Of a stretch of DNA of 33,836 nt, positions 15,721 to 24,330 are shown in pieces. The stretch's first letter is position 1. Every line of letters starts with the position of its first letter. The position numbers and the translations under genes were made by a program. Source of the stretch: a virus; the IMG/VR virus record IMGVR_UViG_3300031951_000686, positions 1 to 33,836 of that record. One strand, written 5' to 3'. Under the pieces are notes generated by a model. The model did no database searches. It saw nothing but the letters and a program-made list of their open reading frames with translations, and had not been told where the DNA came from.

Positions 15721-16323
15721 TCAAGTGAATAGTGTCATAACAGATTGTGCTTTGTGATAGTCCTCTATGTCCCGACATAATATGCCAAGACCCCTATTTG
15801 TTCTTTCACCGGTTCTGTCCTCGCAGTCTATGATACCATGATACCCCATAGAAGTCCACTCGTCAAATGCCCACTTTGGTCCTTCACAATATTGAGATGT
15901 ATTAGAGACATCATGCAATATGATGGATCTAGGCATATACTGTTTTAGTATATCAGATTCTAACTTGACGGCATTTAGCGTATGATCGCCATCTAATAGT
16001 ATAATTGAATCCGAATCTATCTCTTTTGTTAAAGCCACAAGGCTAGACTCTTGATATAGTTTTAGATCTAGTGATCCGCGAGATTTTTCACGTATCTTTA
16101 GAACAGGTTCTGTAAAACATATATCTATTAATACGCATTTGTTTTGACTTTCTTCACAGCCCCTTACAATGCAAGAAGTCGATACCCCATAACATGAGCC
16201 AACTTCTATGAATTTAGAAAATGCCTTCAATGCTAGTATATAATGTTCTATAATTTTAGCATGTCTAATATCCATAGACATTGTATCATTAATGTAAGGT
16301 TCAATAATATCATGATATTTCAT
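15721..16323 (-). CDS. Class I SAM-dependent methyltransferase-like protein
   Basis: The 200-residue protein has FIEVGSCYGVSTSCIV (motif I region), VLIDICF for strand 2, SIILLDGDHT for strand 4 and SIILHDVSN for strand 5. This is the arrangement of small-molecule and sugar O-methyltransferases of the CmcI/Methyltransf_24 type. A metal-dependent mechanism is possible through the DGDHT and HDV acids. It precedes recA by seven bases and overlaps the upstream gene as ATGA. The substrate is unknown; like the FkbM protein it may decorate glycans. Confidence 0.72.
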   Translation of the reverse strand: MKYHDIIEPYINDTMSMDIRHAKIIEHYILALKAFSKFIEVGSCYGVSTSCIVRGCEESQNKCVLIDICFTEPVLKIREKSRGSLDLKLYQESSLVALTKEIDSDSIILLDGDHTLNAVKLESDILKQYMPRSIILHDVSNTSQYCEGPKWAFDEWTSMGYHGIIDCEDRTGERTNRGLGILCRDIEDYHKAQSVMTLFT

Positions 16324-16832
16324 AAATTCCTCAGTCTGTTAATACTCTTTTTGTTTGATGTAAATGATGCAGATCTAGAAGATAAGGTTTGAGATTCTAC
16401 TTCTGCATCTAGGTTTATCTGCATTTTTTCCTTTTCATCATCAATCTTTTGTTGATGCTTGGCTATTATCTTTTCGGCCTCTGGATTTACCTTGTATCCT
16501 CTGCCATTTTGAATGCCAATGACGAGTAGTTTGTCAAAATCTTTAGACTGTATGGCGGATAAGATTGCTTCTTCGCTGTATTTCTTTTTTAGCTGAACGG
16601 CTGCACCGTGCTGCTTTTTCCAGAGCCAGTGTAGAGGATCTCCCTTTGTCCAGAACTTATATGACGGCTTGCCTAGATTCAGCTTTTCTGATCTTCTAAT
16701 CACAATATACTCAGCAATATATGACTCAAATGTGCAATATTCACCAGTGTGAATATGTTTATATTTATGAGTTTCTGACCATTGTTTTTGATATTCTTGA
16801 CTAAAAAGCTCTGGTTTATCTTTCTTTTGCAT
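16320..16832 (-). CDS. Unknown protein
   Basis: The 170-residue protein is basic and not recognised. Its N-terminal half is rich in aromatic residues (HKYKHIHTGEYCTFESYIAEY, PSYKFWTKGDPLHWLWKKQH). Residues ~118-138 form a charged, probably coiled helix, and the tail is Ser- and Arg-rich (LSSRSASFTSNKKS). No enzyme motif or membrane segment is seen. It overlaps both neighbours by a few bases and belongs to the run of small genes feeding into recA. Confidence 0.6.
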   Translation of the reverse strand: MQKKDKPELFSQEYQKQWSETHKYKHIHTGEYCTFESYIAEYIVIRRSEKLNLGKPSYKFWTKGDPLHWLWKKQHGAAVQLKKKYSEEAILSAIQSKDFDKLLVIGIQNGRGYKVNPEAEKIIAKHQQKIDDEKEKMQINLDAEVESQTLSSRSASFTSNKKSINRLRNL

Positions 16833-17244
16833 AGTTATATATCAATGCTTCTTCAAAACAGTTTTCAATTGTATCTTTATTTTCTAATTCTTTTATTAGC
16901 TCTGGAATTAACCAAGTGGTCTTATTGACAATATTATCTTTCAATATACCTATAGTAAATGTTTGTTTAGTCGATTGACCAAAAGATCCTAAAATAGACT
17001 TGGCTAAGTATACACCATCTGAATTGTTTGTGTCAACTTCAATAGAGTGTGACCTATATTGTAATCCAACGTTTTTAATACCTAATTTATGAGTGATGCA
17101 ATGTTCTTTTAGTTCCATCCACTCAGTATAATCTTTTAAGTATATTTCTGAATCATTACTTAAGGTTGCTCTGATCCACGTTTTATACTTGTCTTTTTTG
17201 TATTCTTCAAGCCAATCCGAATATGATGTTATGAAAGTTTTCAT
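16816..17244 (-). CDS. Unknown protein
   Basis: The 142-residue protein is soluble and mixed alpha/beta by composition, with no motif I recognise. It starts at ATG 17244, forming ATGA with the upstream stop, and overlaps the next gene by 17 bp. The N-terminus (SYSDWLEEYKKDKYKTWIRATL) is strongly amphipathic. It is kept as a gene because the frame is open, tightly spaced and coupled to both neighbours. Confidence 0.58.
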   Translation of the reverse strand: MKTFITSYSDWLEEYKKDKYKTWIRATLSNDSEIYLKDYTEWMELKEHCITHKLGIKNVGLQYRSHSIEVDTNNSDGVYLAKSILGSFGQSTKQTFTIGILKDNIVNKTTWLIPELIKELENKDTIENCFEEALIYNYAKER

Positions 17245-17528
17245 TTTATCTTGGTAACACAGTTAGAGTGATTCTTTTTTATTGGTAATCTTTTTTGATC
17301 TATCATAGAGGATGCATTTTCTGTCATTATTGTTGCACCGCTTTGACGTACAAACTGCTGTTCGACTATGGTTTTTGGTGCTGAAACCTTATTTTTTTTT
17401 ATGTGTTTTTCTATAGCTCCAGAAGCTCTATCTAAATCTGTAGCTATTTGTTCTATTGATTGCCCAGCTTTAAACTTTTCTTCAACATAAAAAACTTCAG
17501 CTTTTCCAAGCGGTCCTGTTTTAGCCAT
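17241..17528 (-). CDS. Small helix-turn-helix-like phage protein
   Basis: The 95-residue protein opens MAKTGPLGKAEVFYVEEKFK and has a likely HTH in AGQSIEQIATDLDRASGAIEKHIKK (22-46). Similar small proteins are widespread in large aquatic phages, usually without a known function. The second half is less ordered. It may bind DNA or act as a transcription cofactor. It is coupled to its neighbours by an 8-bp overlap upstream and ATGA downstream. Confidence 0.6.
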   Translation of the reverse strand: MAKTGPLGKAEVFYVEEKFKAGQSIEQIATDLDRASGAIEKHIKKNKVSAPKTIVEQQFVRQSGATIMTENASSMIDQKRLPIKKNHSNCVTKIK

Positions 17529-17853
17529 TGATAAAGCTCCTTTGCGCTCTTGTCATATACAAAGAATTTTTGGTTTTTAGATATGACACATAATAATTAT
17601 AGGTAGATAAACTAACTTGTTTTAATTTGAGATTAAGTTTAGATTCTCTATGGCTGTCTATGCCATATGGATCGTATGGTTGATTATTCAATATTAATAT
17701 AGCATATTTAGATTGACTTCCAGTAGTGCTAGTCTGAGCAAAGATTTGTTCAGATTCTTCCTGTACTGGTCTTCCAAGCTTATTGATATATATTTCAAAA
17801 GTATCTTTTTTATCCACGTTTTCAATATTATCTGACGAACTGATAAATTTCAT
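17521..17853 (-). CDS. Unknown protein
   Basis: The 110-residue protein has no motif I can name. The middle (SKYAILILNNQPYDPYGIDSHRES) looks like beta strands with a conserved-looking PYDPYG turn, and the C-terminus is basic. It overlaps the zinc-ribbon gene as ATGA upstream and the HTH gene by 8 bp downstream, so it is part of the same transcript. Confidence 0.55.
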   Translation of the reverse strand: MKFISSSDNIENVDKKDTFEIYINKLGRPVQEESEQIFAQTSTTGSQSKYAILILNNQPYDPYGIDSHRESKLNLKLKQVSLSTYNYYVSYLKTKNSLYMTRAQRSFING

Positions 17854-18200
17854 TTTTCACCTGTCATAATGTATTTAGTTTTCTGTACTTCTGTCATTTT
17901 ATTGATATCTTTTTGTGTTGCCGAACCAAAAGAAGAAAAGTACGAAGTCTCCCCCGTACTTTTCTGTGATTTGGCTTCTATTTCTGATCTTTCGTAGCTA
18001 CCCTTTTTAGACCAATTTCTGTCCGCTAAACTTCCAATAGTTTTGCCGTCCTTCATGAAAGATCCTATGCCACCATATATTACTCTACGCAGGCCGTTTT
18101 TTCCACAACTTGGGCAAGTAATTAATGATTCGTCCTTTATGGACTGATAAACATCTTTTAATTCATGCGAACATTCTTCGCAAATATAATCGTATAACAT
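17850..18200 (-). CDS. FmdB/CxxC-type zinc-ribbon protein
   Basis: The 116-residue protein opens with YDYICEECSHELKDVYQSIKDE and continues LITCPSCGKNGLRRVIYGGIG. C7/C10 and C29/C32 form the FmdB-like zinc ribbon (known form YxYxCxxCG...CPxCG). The C-terminal 65 residues are polar and probably disordered. FmdB proteins are small putative regulators of unknown mechanism that recur in phages. It follows PhoH by six bases. Confidence 0.78.
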   Translation of the reverse strand: MLYDYICEECSHELKDVYQSIKDESLITCPSCGKNGLRRVIYGGIGSFMKDGKTIGSLADRNWSKKGSYERSEIEAKSQKSTGETSYFSSFGSATQKDINKMTEVQKTKYIMTGEK

Positions 18201-18206
18201 AAGTCC

Positions 18207-18887
18207 TCAAGATTCTAATGCGTGTAAAACCGCTCCTAGTATTCCATTTCTTTGTATATCTTGATATCCTAAACCGCACATACCAATACCATGAATATTA
18301 GATAGTTTTTCTATGCATTCTAACAGTCCATTTCCATGATATAAATCAGTTTGTTTGGTATCCCCGTTAATCATTACTTTGGAGTTTTCGCCCATTCTTG
18401 TGATGAACATTTTTATTTGTTCTAGTGTACAATTTTGAGCTTCATCTAAAATCATGTATGAATTGTGAAAAGTAGATCCTCTCATAGTTTCCAGCGGTTC
18501 AAATCTAATTCTACGAGTATTGTAATATAAACCAAACTTATCTCTACCAAGAAAATACTTTAAATTTTCTTCCATTGGTTGTAAATATGGCTTAATTTTT
18601 TCTCCTAGCTCTCCGGGTAATGAACCTATGTCTTTTCCTGTACAAACCAATGGTCTTGTTACTATTATAGTATCAATCTTATCTTTTAGCAGATGCTCCG
18701 CAGCAACACCTGCGGCAATGAAAGATTTGCCAGTTCCAGATGGACCTGTACAAAATATGATATCATTTTCAATGATAGATCTAATATAATCTTTTTGATT
18801 TTCTGTTTTTGCCACTAAGACATTTTGTTTAGGCTCTTGTTTGGATTTTTTATTTTTTTTCGAATTGTTATGTGCCGCTGCTGCCAA
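18207..18887 (-). CDS. phoH: PhoH-family ATPase
   Basis: The 226-residue product has Walker A GPSGTGKS (48-55), VTRPLVCTGKDIGSLPGEL (76-94), Walker B MILDEAQNCT (145-154) and INGDTKQTD, all PhoH signatures. PhoH-like proteins resemble the helicase core of RecD-type proteins and are very common in marine and freshwater phages; their role is unsettled. No ATG is available. TTG at 18887, nine bases after GGGGAG and inside the dUTPase gene, is the likeliest start. A GTG about 24 codons later is an alternative. Confidence 0.88.
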   Translation of the reverse strand: MAAAAHNNSKKNKKSKQEPKQNVLVAKTENQKDYIRSIIENDIIFCTGPSGTGKSFIAAGVAAEHLLKDKIDTIIVTRPLVCTGKDIGSLPGELGEKIKPYLQPMEENLKYFLGRDKFGLYYNTRRIRFEPLETMRGSTFHNSYMILDEAQNCTLEQIKMFITRMGENSKVMINGDTKQTDLYHGNGLLECIEKLSNIHGIGMCGLGYQDIQRNGILGAVLHALES

Positions 18888-19293
18888 AGCCGTTGTCTCC
18901 CCGTTGCGAGGAACCTAACGATTCATGGACCTCCATAATTACGCGAGGAACCTCTTGGAATATAATCTGAGCGATTCTATCCCCGGTTTGTATACTAACA
19001 TGTTCATCTGAAGTGTTGTATAAACAAACCATTATTTCTCCTCTATATCCACTATCTACAACTCCAGCTAAAACATCTATGCCACGTTTAACAGATAGAC
19101 CCGATCTAGGCCAAATTAAACCAGCAAAATGTTCTGGCATTTGTAGTGCTATCCCAGTACTGACAGTCTTGCGTTGTTTTGATGGGATGATGGTATCAAC
19201 GCTTGAGTATAAATCAAAACCAGCATCGTTAATGTTTGCCTTAGTTGGAACATTTGCTCTATCATTTAATAGTTGAACTCTTACAAGGTTCAT
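18868..19293 (-). CDS. dut: dUTP diphosphatase (trimeric dUTPase)
   Basis: The 141-residue protein carries all five dUTPase motifs: DAGFDLYSS, RSGLSVKRGI, GVVDSGYRGEI (with the catalytic Asp), GDRIAQIIF and RGDNGFGSSGT as the C-terminal arm. It hydrolyses dUTP to dUMP and pyrophosphate, keeping uracil out of DNA and feeding thymidylate synthesis. It overlaps nrdB upstream as ATGA and the PhoH start downstream by 20 bp. Length and motifs are normal for the family. Confidence 0.95.
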   Translation of the reverse strand: MNLVRVQLLNDRANVPTKANINDAGFDLYSSVDTIIPSKQRKTVSTGIALQMPEHFAGLIWPRSGLSVKRGIDVLAGVVDSGYRGEIMVCLYNTSDEHVSIQTGDRIAQIIFQEVPRVIMEVHESLGSSQRGDNGFGSSGT

Positions 19294-20369
19294 ATATCAA
19301 TTCCTCCAAAATCTGTTTCTTCAAGATCGTTTTTACTGGCACCAATTTTGTATGATGTAATTTCGTGTTCCTGTGGTGCTACTTGTACAGATTCACTGTT
19401 CATCCAAGGATCAGTCCATCCAGAAATTGGATTTCTGCACCCTTTATCATATTGTAGCCCAATATTCTTTCTACGACTCATGCACAGCCAATCTATATAT
19501 TCTGCCATTACCTTTTCATTAAGACCTATAATTGATCCATCTTTGAATAGATACTCTGACCATGCTTTTTCTTCATTCGCCGCCGATTCAAACATTTGTA
19601 TGGCTTCTTCTTCGCATTCTTCTGCAATTTTAATAAATCCTTCATCCGGATTAGTTCTCAAAATCTTAATTATTTCTTGAGTATTGTAAAGATGCAGAGC
19701 CTCATCACGCTTGATAAGTTTAATAATATCGGCATTACCGATCATCTTCTTGTTCTCAGCAAAAGCAAATGCACAAATAAATGATACATAAAATCTTACT
19801 GCTTCAAGTATATTGACGCTTATGAGAGTTAGGTAAATCTGCTTTTTTATATCTTTAAGCTTGCCGGAATGTCCTATTTCTCTCAGAGCGTTGTATTCTT
19901 TAATGGCTACATTGGCCCGTTTTAATATTTCTTTGTCTGTTAAACAACTGTCTAGTATTTCACTAGGATTGTTGTATACATTCTTAATAATATATGTATA
20001 GCTATAGCTATGGATTTGTTCAAAAAACTGCCAAACGTTCATGCAGGCTTCTAGCTCTGGATTAGAAACGTATTGAGTTAATGTAGGGACGCCTCTGCAA
20101 ATAACACTGTCCATCATAGTCTGATACTTTAAGTTAGACGTAAAGATGAACTTCTCATTTGCTGACATTATATCGTCATTTTTGAAGTCATTTCTGTCTT
20201 TCTTTAATTCTATTTCTTCTGGCCTCCAGAAGAATTCTATCTGTTTCTTATATAGATCAAAGAATACGGGGTACTTAAACTTATCGTATCTTTGTAGTGA
20301 TAGATCTTCGCCAAGGAATAATGGCTGAGACAGATAATCTACATTGTGTTTATTCAATATTGTTTTCAT
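19290..20369 (-). CDS. nrdB: Ribonucleotide reductase class Ia, beta subunit
   Basis: From ATG 20369, which forms ATGA with the nrdA stop, the protein has 359 residues. D58 (KKDRND) and E117...H120 (FFEQIHSYSYTY) are metal ligands, and Y124 is in the place of the E. coli Y122 radical. LEAVRFYVSF and KRDEALHLYNTQ supply the second set of ligands. WADYLFRDGS-like (WSEYLFKDGS) and NVQVAPQE-like (SVQVAPQE) segments match E. coli and T4 NrdB. It holds the diiron-tyrosyl radical used by NrdA. An in-frame TTG three codons upstream is not needed. Confidence 0.95.
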   Translation of the reverse strand: MKTILNKHNVDYLSQPLFLGEDLSLQRYDKFKYPVFFDLYKKQIEFFWRPEEIELKKDRNDFKNDDIMSANEKFIFTSNLKYQTMMDSVICRGVPTLTQYVSNPELEACMNVWQFFEQIHSYSYTYIIKNVYNNPSEILDSCLTDKEILKRANVAIKEYNALREIGHSGKLKDIKKQIYLTLISVNILEAVRFYVSFICAFAFAENKKMIGNADIIKLIKRDEALHLYNTQEIIKILRTNPDEGFIKIAEECEEEAIQMFESAANEEKAWSEYLFKDGSIIGLNEKVMAEYIDWLCMSRRKNIGLQYDKGCRNPISGWTDPWMNSESVQVAPQEHEITSYKIGASKNDLEETDFGGIDI

Positions 20370-22594
20370 ATAGCACAAGCCCCCGATTCACAATTGGTTT
20401 CTTTTTCTGTTGCACCGTCACCGTCAGGGGTATTACAGTAATAAAAGTTCTTTACACCATATTTATACCCGTAAATTTGATCTTTTATTAAGATACTCAA
20501 GGGTATATTGCCGTCTGGATAATGGGCATAATTGTAGTACAAATTAACACTAATGCTCATGTCAACAAATTTTTGAAGTACGGCACAAATATTTAAAATG
20601 GCCTTATTACTTTCCATTTCCCAAGCCAAGCTGTAATAATTTTTTCTTGAGGCATAATTTGGAACTAACTGTTTTAGAACTCCATTTTTTGCCTTTTTGT
20701 AAGACATAAGATTACGAACTGGCTCAATGCCGTTTGTACTGTTTTGTATTACACTAGATGATTCACATGGCATGATTGCTGTAACGGTTGAATGTCTAAG
20801 GCCAAACTTTGCTATTCTGGATCGCAGACCTTCCCAATCCATAGTATACTCTGGAGCAGCAAGTTCGTCAACTGTTTTTTTGTACCAATCTATTGGTAAT
20901 AATCCTCTAGAATATTTTGTCTCATCGAATTTAGAACATGGTCCAAACTTTTCTGCTAACTTGCATGACTCATTTAGCAAATGCCACTGAATTTGCTCCA
21001 TAGTTTCATGGACTAGTTTAAGAGTCTCCTTATCCTCATACTTCAATTTGTTCTTTGCTAAGAATGCGGCAAAATTTGTTATACCAATACCAAGAGATCT
21101 TCTATTTTTAGTGAAGTTTTTTCCAGCCTCAACTGGATAATCTTGATAGTCTATAATAGATTCTAATGATTTCACAGCAATTGAACAGGCTTTTTGTAGA
21201 TCTTTTTCATCTTCTATTTCAAATAGATTTAATGCTGATAGAATACAAATACCAATCTCACCTTCTTTATCATCTATGGATGATATTGGTTTAGTTGGAT
21301 GAATAATTTCTTGGCAAAGATTGCTCATATAAACTGGTGCGTCCCATGATCCATGCTCATTGGCATTATCAATATTCATTACATAAATACGACCAGTTTC
21401 TAATCTTTCTTTTGTGAAAATTTCTGCTAACTTTCTGGCACTAATCTTTTTCTTCATCTTGATATAGCGAGCATTTTCGTACTTCTCATATAGCTTTTTG
21501 AAGTCTTCATTGTTGTTCATGGCTGAATATAATCCGCCAGTTTCATGTGGACTCATAAGCGTAATATCTTCATTCTTAATTAAACGCTCATAAAATAGTT
21601 TATTGAACTGCACTGAGTAATCTAGTTTTCTTACTCTGTTATCGTCAGTTCCGGCGTTATTCTTTAGTACCATAATATCTTCAATTTCATAGTGCCAAAA
21701 TGGAATATGCACAGTTGCAGAACCGCCGCGAATTCCATTTTGACTTGTAGCCTTTACGGCAGACTCAAAAACTTTGAGATATGGTATTAAGCCAGTGTGG
21801 ACTACTTCACCGCCCCTAATGCTTGAATTAATTGGTCTAATTCTGCCAATATTTAATCCTATACCGGCTCTTCTTGCTGTATATTTACCAACTGCGTGTA
21901 CGCTAGAGAATATGGAATCAAGATCGTCTTCTACGTCTACTAAAACACAGCTTGCAAATTGTTTAATTTTAGTCCTCACACCGGCCATTATTGGTGTAGG
22001 AAGATTTATCTTGAAGGTTGAGAAGCATTCATATGCCTCTTCTACCTCGTCCACAGTGTCAAATAGAGACATAGCAATGCACATGTATGCAAACTGGGGA
22101 GTTTCATACATTTCGCTCGTTAGTCGATTTTTAATCAGATACTTGTCTATCATCTGCTGCAAGCCAGCGTATGTGAATAGATAATCTCTGTCGTGATCAA
22201 TAAATTTTTCTATGTGATTAATCTGATCTTTTGACCATTTAGATAAAATATCAGCATCATATACGCCAGCTTCAATATTATTAGATATATGAGAAAATAG
22301 ACTTGGTGGTGAGTCATGTTTTTCCCAAAGGTCTTTTCTTAAAGACATATTGAGTAGCCTAGATGCCACATATTGATAGTTTGGCTTGCTAGGTGAAGTC
22401 AAATCATTCGCAGACTTAATAAGTATTTGATGAATTTCTTGGGTAGTTATGCCATCTCTTAGAGAAAGGTTGGCATTCATCTCTATGTCTGACCACGAAA
22501 CATTTGCAATATCTTTGATTGCCCACTCTACAACCTTGTGAATCTTTTCAACTGTATATACCTCAAAACTCCCGTTCCTTTTTTGAACGCGCAT
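20366..22594 (-). CDS. nrdA: Ribonucleotide reductase class Ia, alpha subunit
   Basis: The 742-residue protein has an N-terminal ATP-cone-like region (MRVQKRNGSFEVYTVEKIHK) and the catalytic residues of NrdA: C216 (FASCVLVDVEDDLDSI), N425-x-C427-x-E429 (SNLCQEI) and C450 (CILSALN). It ends NCESGACAI, the CxxxxC tail that accepts electrons from thioredoxin or glutaredoxin. It reduces NDPs to dNDPs for phage DNA. The start ATG 22594 follows AAGGG. No intron or intein interrupts it, which is worth noting because phage nrdA is a common insertion site. Confidence 0.96.
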   Translation of the reverse strand: MRVQKRNGSFEVYTVEKIHKVVEWAIKDIANVSWSDIEMNANLSLRDGITTQEIHQILIKSANDLTSPSKPNYQYVASRLLNMSLRKDLWEKHDSPPSLFSHISNNIEAGVYDADILSKWSKDQINHIEKFIDHDRDYLFTYAGLQQMIDKYLIKNRLTSEMYETPQFAYMCIAMSLFDTVDEVEEAYECFSTFKINLPTPIMAGVRTKIKQFASCVLVDVEDDLDSIFSSVHAVGKYTARRAGIGLNIGRIRPINSSIRGGEVVHTGLIPYLKVFESAVKATSQNGIRGGSATVHIPFWHYEIEDIMVLKNNAGTDDNRVRKLDYSVQFNKLFYERLIKNEDITLMSPHETGGLYSAMNNNEDFKKLYEKYENARYIKMKKKISARKLAEIFTKERLETGRIYVMNIDNANEHGSWDAPVYMSNLCQEIIHPTKPISSIDDKEGEIGICILSALNLFEIEDEKDLQKACSIAVKSLESIIDYQDYPVEAGKNFTKNRRSLGIGITNFAAFLAKNKLKYEDKETLKLVHETMEQIQWHLLNESCKLAEKFGPCSKFDETKYSRGLLPIDWYKKTVDELAAPEYTMDWEGLRSRIAKFGLRHSTVTAIMPCESSSVIQNSTNGIEPVRNLMSYKKAKNGVLKQLVPNYASRKNYYSLAWEMESNKAILNICAVLQKFVDMSISVNLYYNYAHYPDGNIPLSILIKDQIYGYKYGVKNFYYCNTPDGDGATEKETNCESGACAI

Positions 22595-22623
22595 TATCTA
22601 CCCTTTCTTTTGTCAATCGTCAA

Positions 22624-23259
22624 TTATTCGTTAAATAGCTTTTTGAAGAGTCTTTCAAGTATGAACTTTAATATGACAGGCAATACAACATACAAAAGCA
22701 AGAATGTCAAAAATACAGATCCGTGACGAACTTCTTCGTCTTCTTTTATATTGGATATTACGAAATCTTTGCAGTCTCTTTTTAGCTGCCTTCTTGTATA
22801 CTTGTCACAATTAGAAAAATCCATTCCGCCTTGGTTAGCTATTGTAGCCCATTCGCCAGCGTAGTGCAAACACTTTTTAGCCAAAAAGTTTCTTTCTTCA
22901 TCTGGATACTCAGAGTTGATCTGTGATTCGATGTCGCTAAAATTTAATGAACTACCAAATAGCATCTCAGAATTGTCATCATAAGTAAAGTTTATGTCTG
23001 GAAGGTACTTTAACTTAAGTGTACCACCTACTTTGCCCAAAGTCAAGCCCTGTACATATGCACTAAGCTTAATAAATTTTTTCCAAGTTACTTTTGGCAA
23101 AGATTCGGTAAATGACAAAATGATGTTTTCAGATGTATCTTTTACAATCTTTATGTCAAGAGGTTGGGGAAAGCTTATATTTACATTTTTGATGTCATAA
23201 CCATTCTTAGAGAATATAAAGTCAACAATTTGTTTTATTTGAGAAATCGGTATAGCCAT
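22624..23259 (-). CDS. Unknown protein with a C-terminal membrane anchor
   Basis: The 211-residue protein has a mostly beta-rich N-terminal ~110 residues, a charged middle with three cysteines (C129, C149, C160 by count), and one hydrophobic segment near 180-203 (GSVFLTFLLLYVVLPVILKFIL) followed by a basic tail (ERLFKKLFNE). It looks tail-anchored. It ends the membrane/lysis block and is separated from nrdA by 29 bp. The family is not recognised. Confidence 0.6.
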   Translation of the reverse strand: MAIPISQIKQIVDFIFSKNGYDIKNVNISFPQPLDIKIVKDTSENIILSFTESLPKVTWKKFIKLSAYVQGLTLGKVGGTLKLKYLPDINFTYDDNSEMLFGSSLNFSDIESQINSEYPDEERNFLAKKCLHYAGEWATIANQGGMDFSNCDKYTRRQLKRDCKDFVISNIKEDEEVRHGSVFLTFLLLYVVLPVILKFILERLFKKLFNE

Positions 23260-23262
23260 TGT

Positions 23263-23733
23263 CTACTTTCTTTGTATTAAAGCCCAAGCTAGGCCCATAA
23301 ATACTTCTGATAATTCAACTTTTTCTACTTCGGTTAACTTATGATTGTCATCTCCACCGCAAGCAGATGTAATTAGATTGATAATTTTATCATCTAGTCC
23401 AGAATACTTATCCGACATTGCGCCATTAAAAAATTCTTTAGCGGATAGAGATAAAACATCATTGACTTGCTGTAATTGAGCATCATAATTTTTTACTCTA
23501 GTAGCAAATTCTTGGCTATATATTGCCATCTTAGCCCTATCAGTCGGGTCTGTTATAAGATCAGACGTTGATTGAACTAAGGTTAAAATTCTTTCATTTG
23601 GCTTATCTATATTTAGTATTGCTACATCCGGTTTAGGAGAAATGTTTGGGAGCAATGGGCCTAACTGCATTGTTAGACCTATACCAATTAATACTAAAGC
23701 AATTATATTTTTGACATTAAGAAACTTTTGCAT
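23263..23733 (-). CDS. Membrane-anchored protein with extracytoplasmic helical domain
   Basis: The 156-residue protein has one N-terminal hydrophobic segment (NIIALVLIGIGLTMQLGPLLP, 9-29) without a clear cleavage site. It continues with a soluble, mainly helical domain (KMAIYSQEFATRVKNYDAQLQQVNDVL). The layout is that of a signal-anchored periplasmic protein. GAGG precedes the ATG by six bases. It overlaps the upstream small membrane gene by 17 bp. A role in lysis or envelope change is inferred only from the neighbours. Confidence 0.6.
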   Translation of the reverse strand: MQKFLNVKNIIALVLIGIGLTMQLGPLLPNISPKPDVAILNIDKPNERILTLVQSTSDLITDPTDRAKMAIYSQEFATRVKNYDAQLQQVNDVLSLSAKEFFNGAMSDKYSGLDDKIINLITSACGGDDNHKLTEVEKVELSEVFMGLAWALIQRK

Positions 23734-24010
23734 TTGTATCCTCTTCTATGACCTTATTCAATAAAGGAAATACTTCATCAAGTTTATCAGACGCAACTTT
23801 CAAATCATATTGATCGCATTTGCTTTTGAGTTGATACCATAGACTGACTATTTCTAAAAATCCTTCTTCTTTTTTTACAGTCTCTATAATTTCTACTTTT
23901 GCTTTAGATTTAGCAAACAGCTTTGAGATTAAATATGGTACGTCAATTAGATTAGATGCTAATATAAGCACACCTACTACTAAAAACCAAATACTCAGAT
24001 TAGTATACAT
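23717..24010 (-). CDS. Small membrane protein, possible inner-membrane spanin-like partner
   Basis: The 97-residue protein has one N-terminal membrane segment (IWFLVVGVLILASNLI, 7-22) and a charged helical tail rich in Lys and Glu (FAKSKAKVEIIETVKKEEGFLE). An inner-membrane spanin has this shape, and the gene directly upstream encodes a lipoprotein, which would be the outer partner. The order (lipoprotein first) is unusual for spanins and the helix is short. The spanin idea is weak. Confidence 0.55.
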   Translation of the reverse strand: MYTNLSIWFLVVGVLILASNLIDVPYLISKLFAKSKAKVEIIETVKKEEGFLEIVSLWYQLKSKCDQYDLKVASDKLDEVFPLLNKVIEEDTNAKVS

Positions 24011-24012
24011 TG

Positions 24013-24330
24013 TTACCTCACGTTAGTGGTCTTTGAATGATATGGGCATACGGTCTTATGACCGTCGCCCTGTACAATTATTCCAGTTCCCTTGCAAATG
24101 CACTTTGCTGGATCTGGATCTGTATCCACCACGGGTTTTGGAGATGGATCAGACTTAAATACTTCTTTTTCTGCACTATTGAATGCAGTTTTGCACTGTT
24201 CTTGCCACTCCGTTACATAAGAAGAGTACATATTTGTTATATCTTCTGGATTGACACAAAATATTGGCTGAGTACATCCAGCAAGAAACATACAAATTAC
24301 TAATGCTATATAATTTTTCATTTTATGCAT
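24013..24330 (-). CDS. Lipoprotein with a CxC...CxxH zinc-like motif
   Basis: From ATG 24330 the protein has 105 residues. MHKMKNYIALVICMFLAGC is a lipoprotein signal with lipobox L16-A-G-C19; a shorter start at 24321 also works. The mature part ends with CICKGTGIIVQGDGHKTVCPYH, in which C77, C79, C95 and H98 could bind zinc much like half of a DnaJ-type cysteine-rich repeat. A lipoprotein in a probable lysis block could be an outer-membrane spanin or a superinfection-blocking protein. No ribosome site is obvious; it overlaps the upstream stop and may be translationally coupled. Confidence 0.7.
   Translation of the reverse strand: MHKMKNYIALVICMFLAGCTQPIFCVNPEDITNMYSSYVTEWQEQCKTAFNSAEKEVFKSDPSPKPVVDTDPDPAKCICKGTGIIVQGDGHKTVCPYHSKTTNVR

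Noticed and set aside
20727-22184. Plus-strand open frames opposite nrdA and nrdB
   Set aside because: They are antisense shadows of strongly conserved coding sequence, without ribosome sites or recognisable products.
20366-22594. Intron, intein or homing nuclease in nrdA
   Set aside because: The frame is continuous, of normal length, and all catalytic motifs are correctly spaced.
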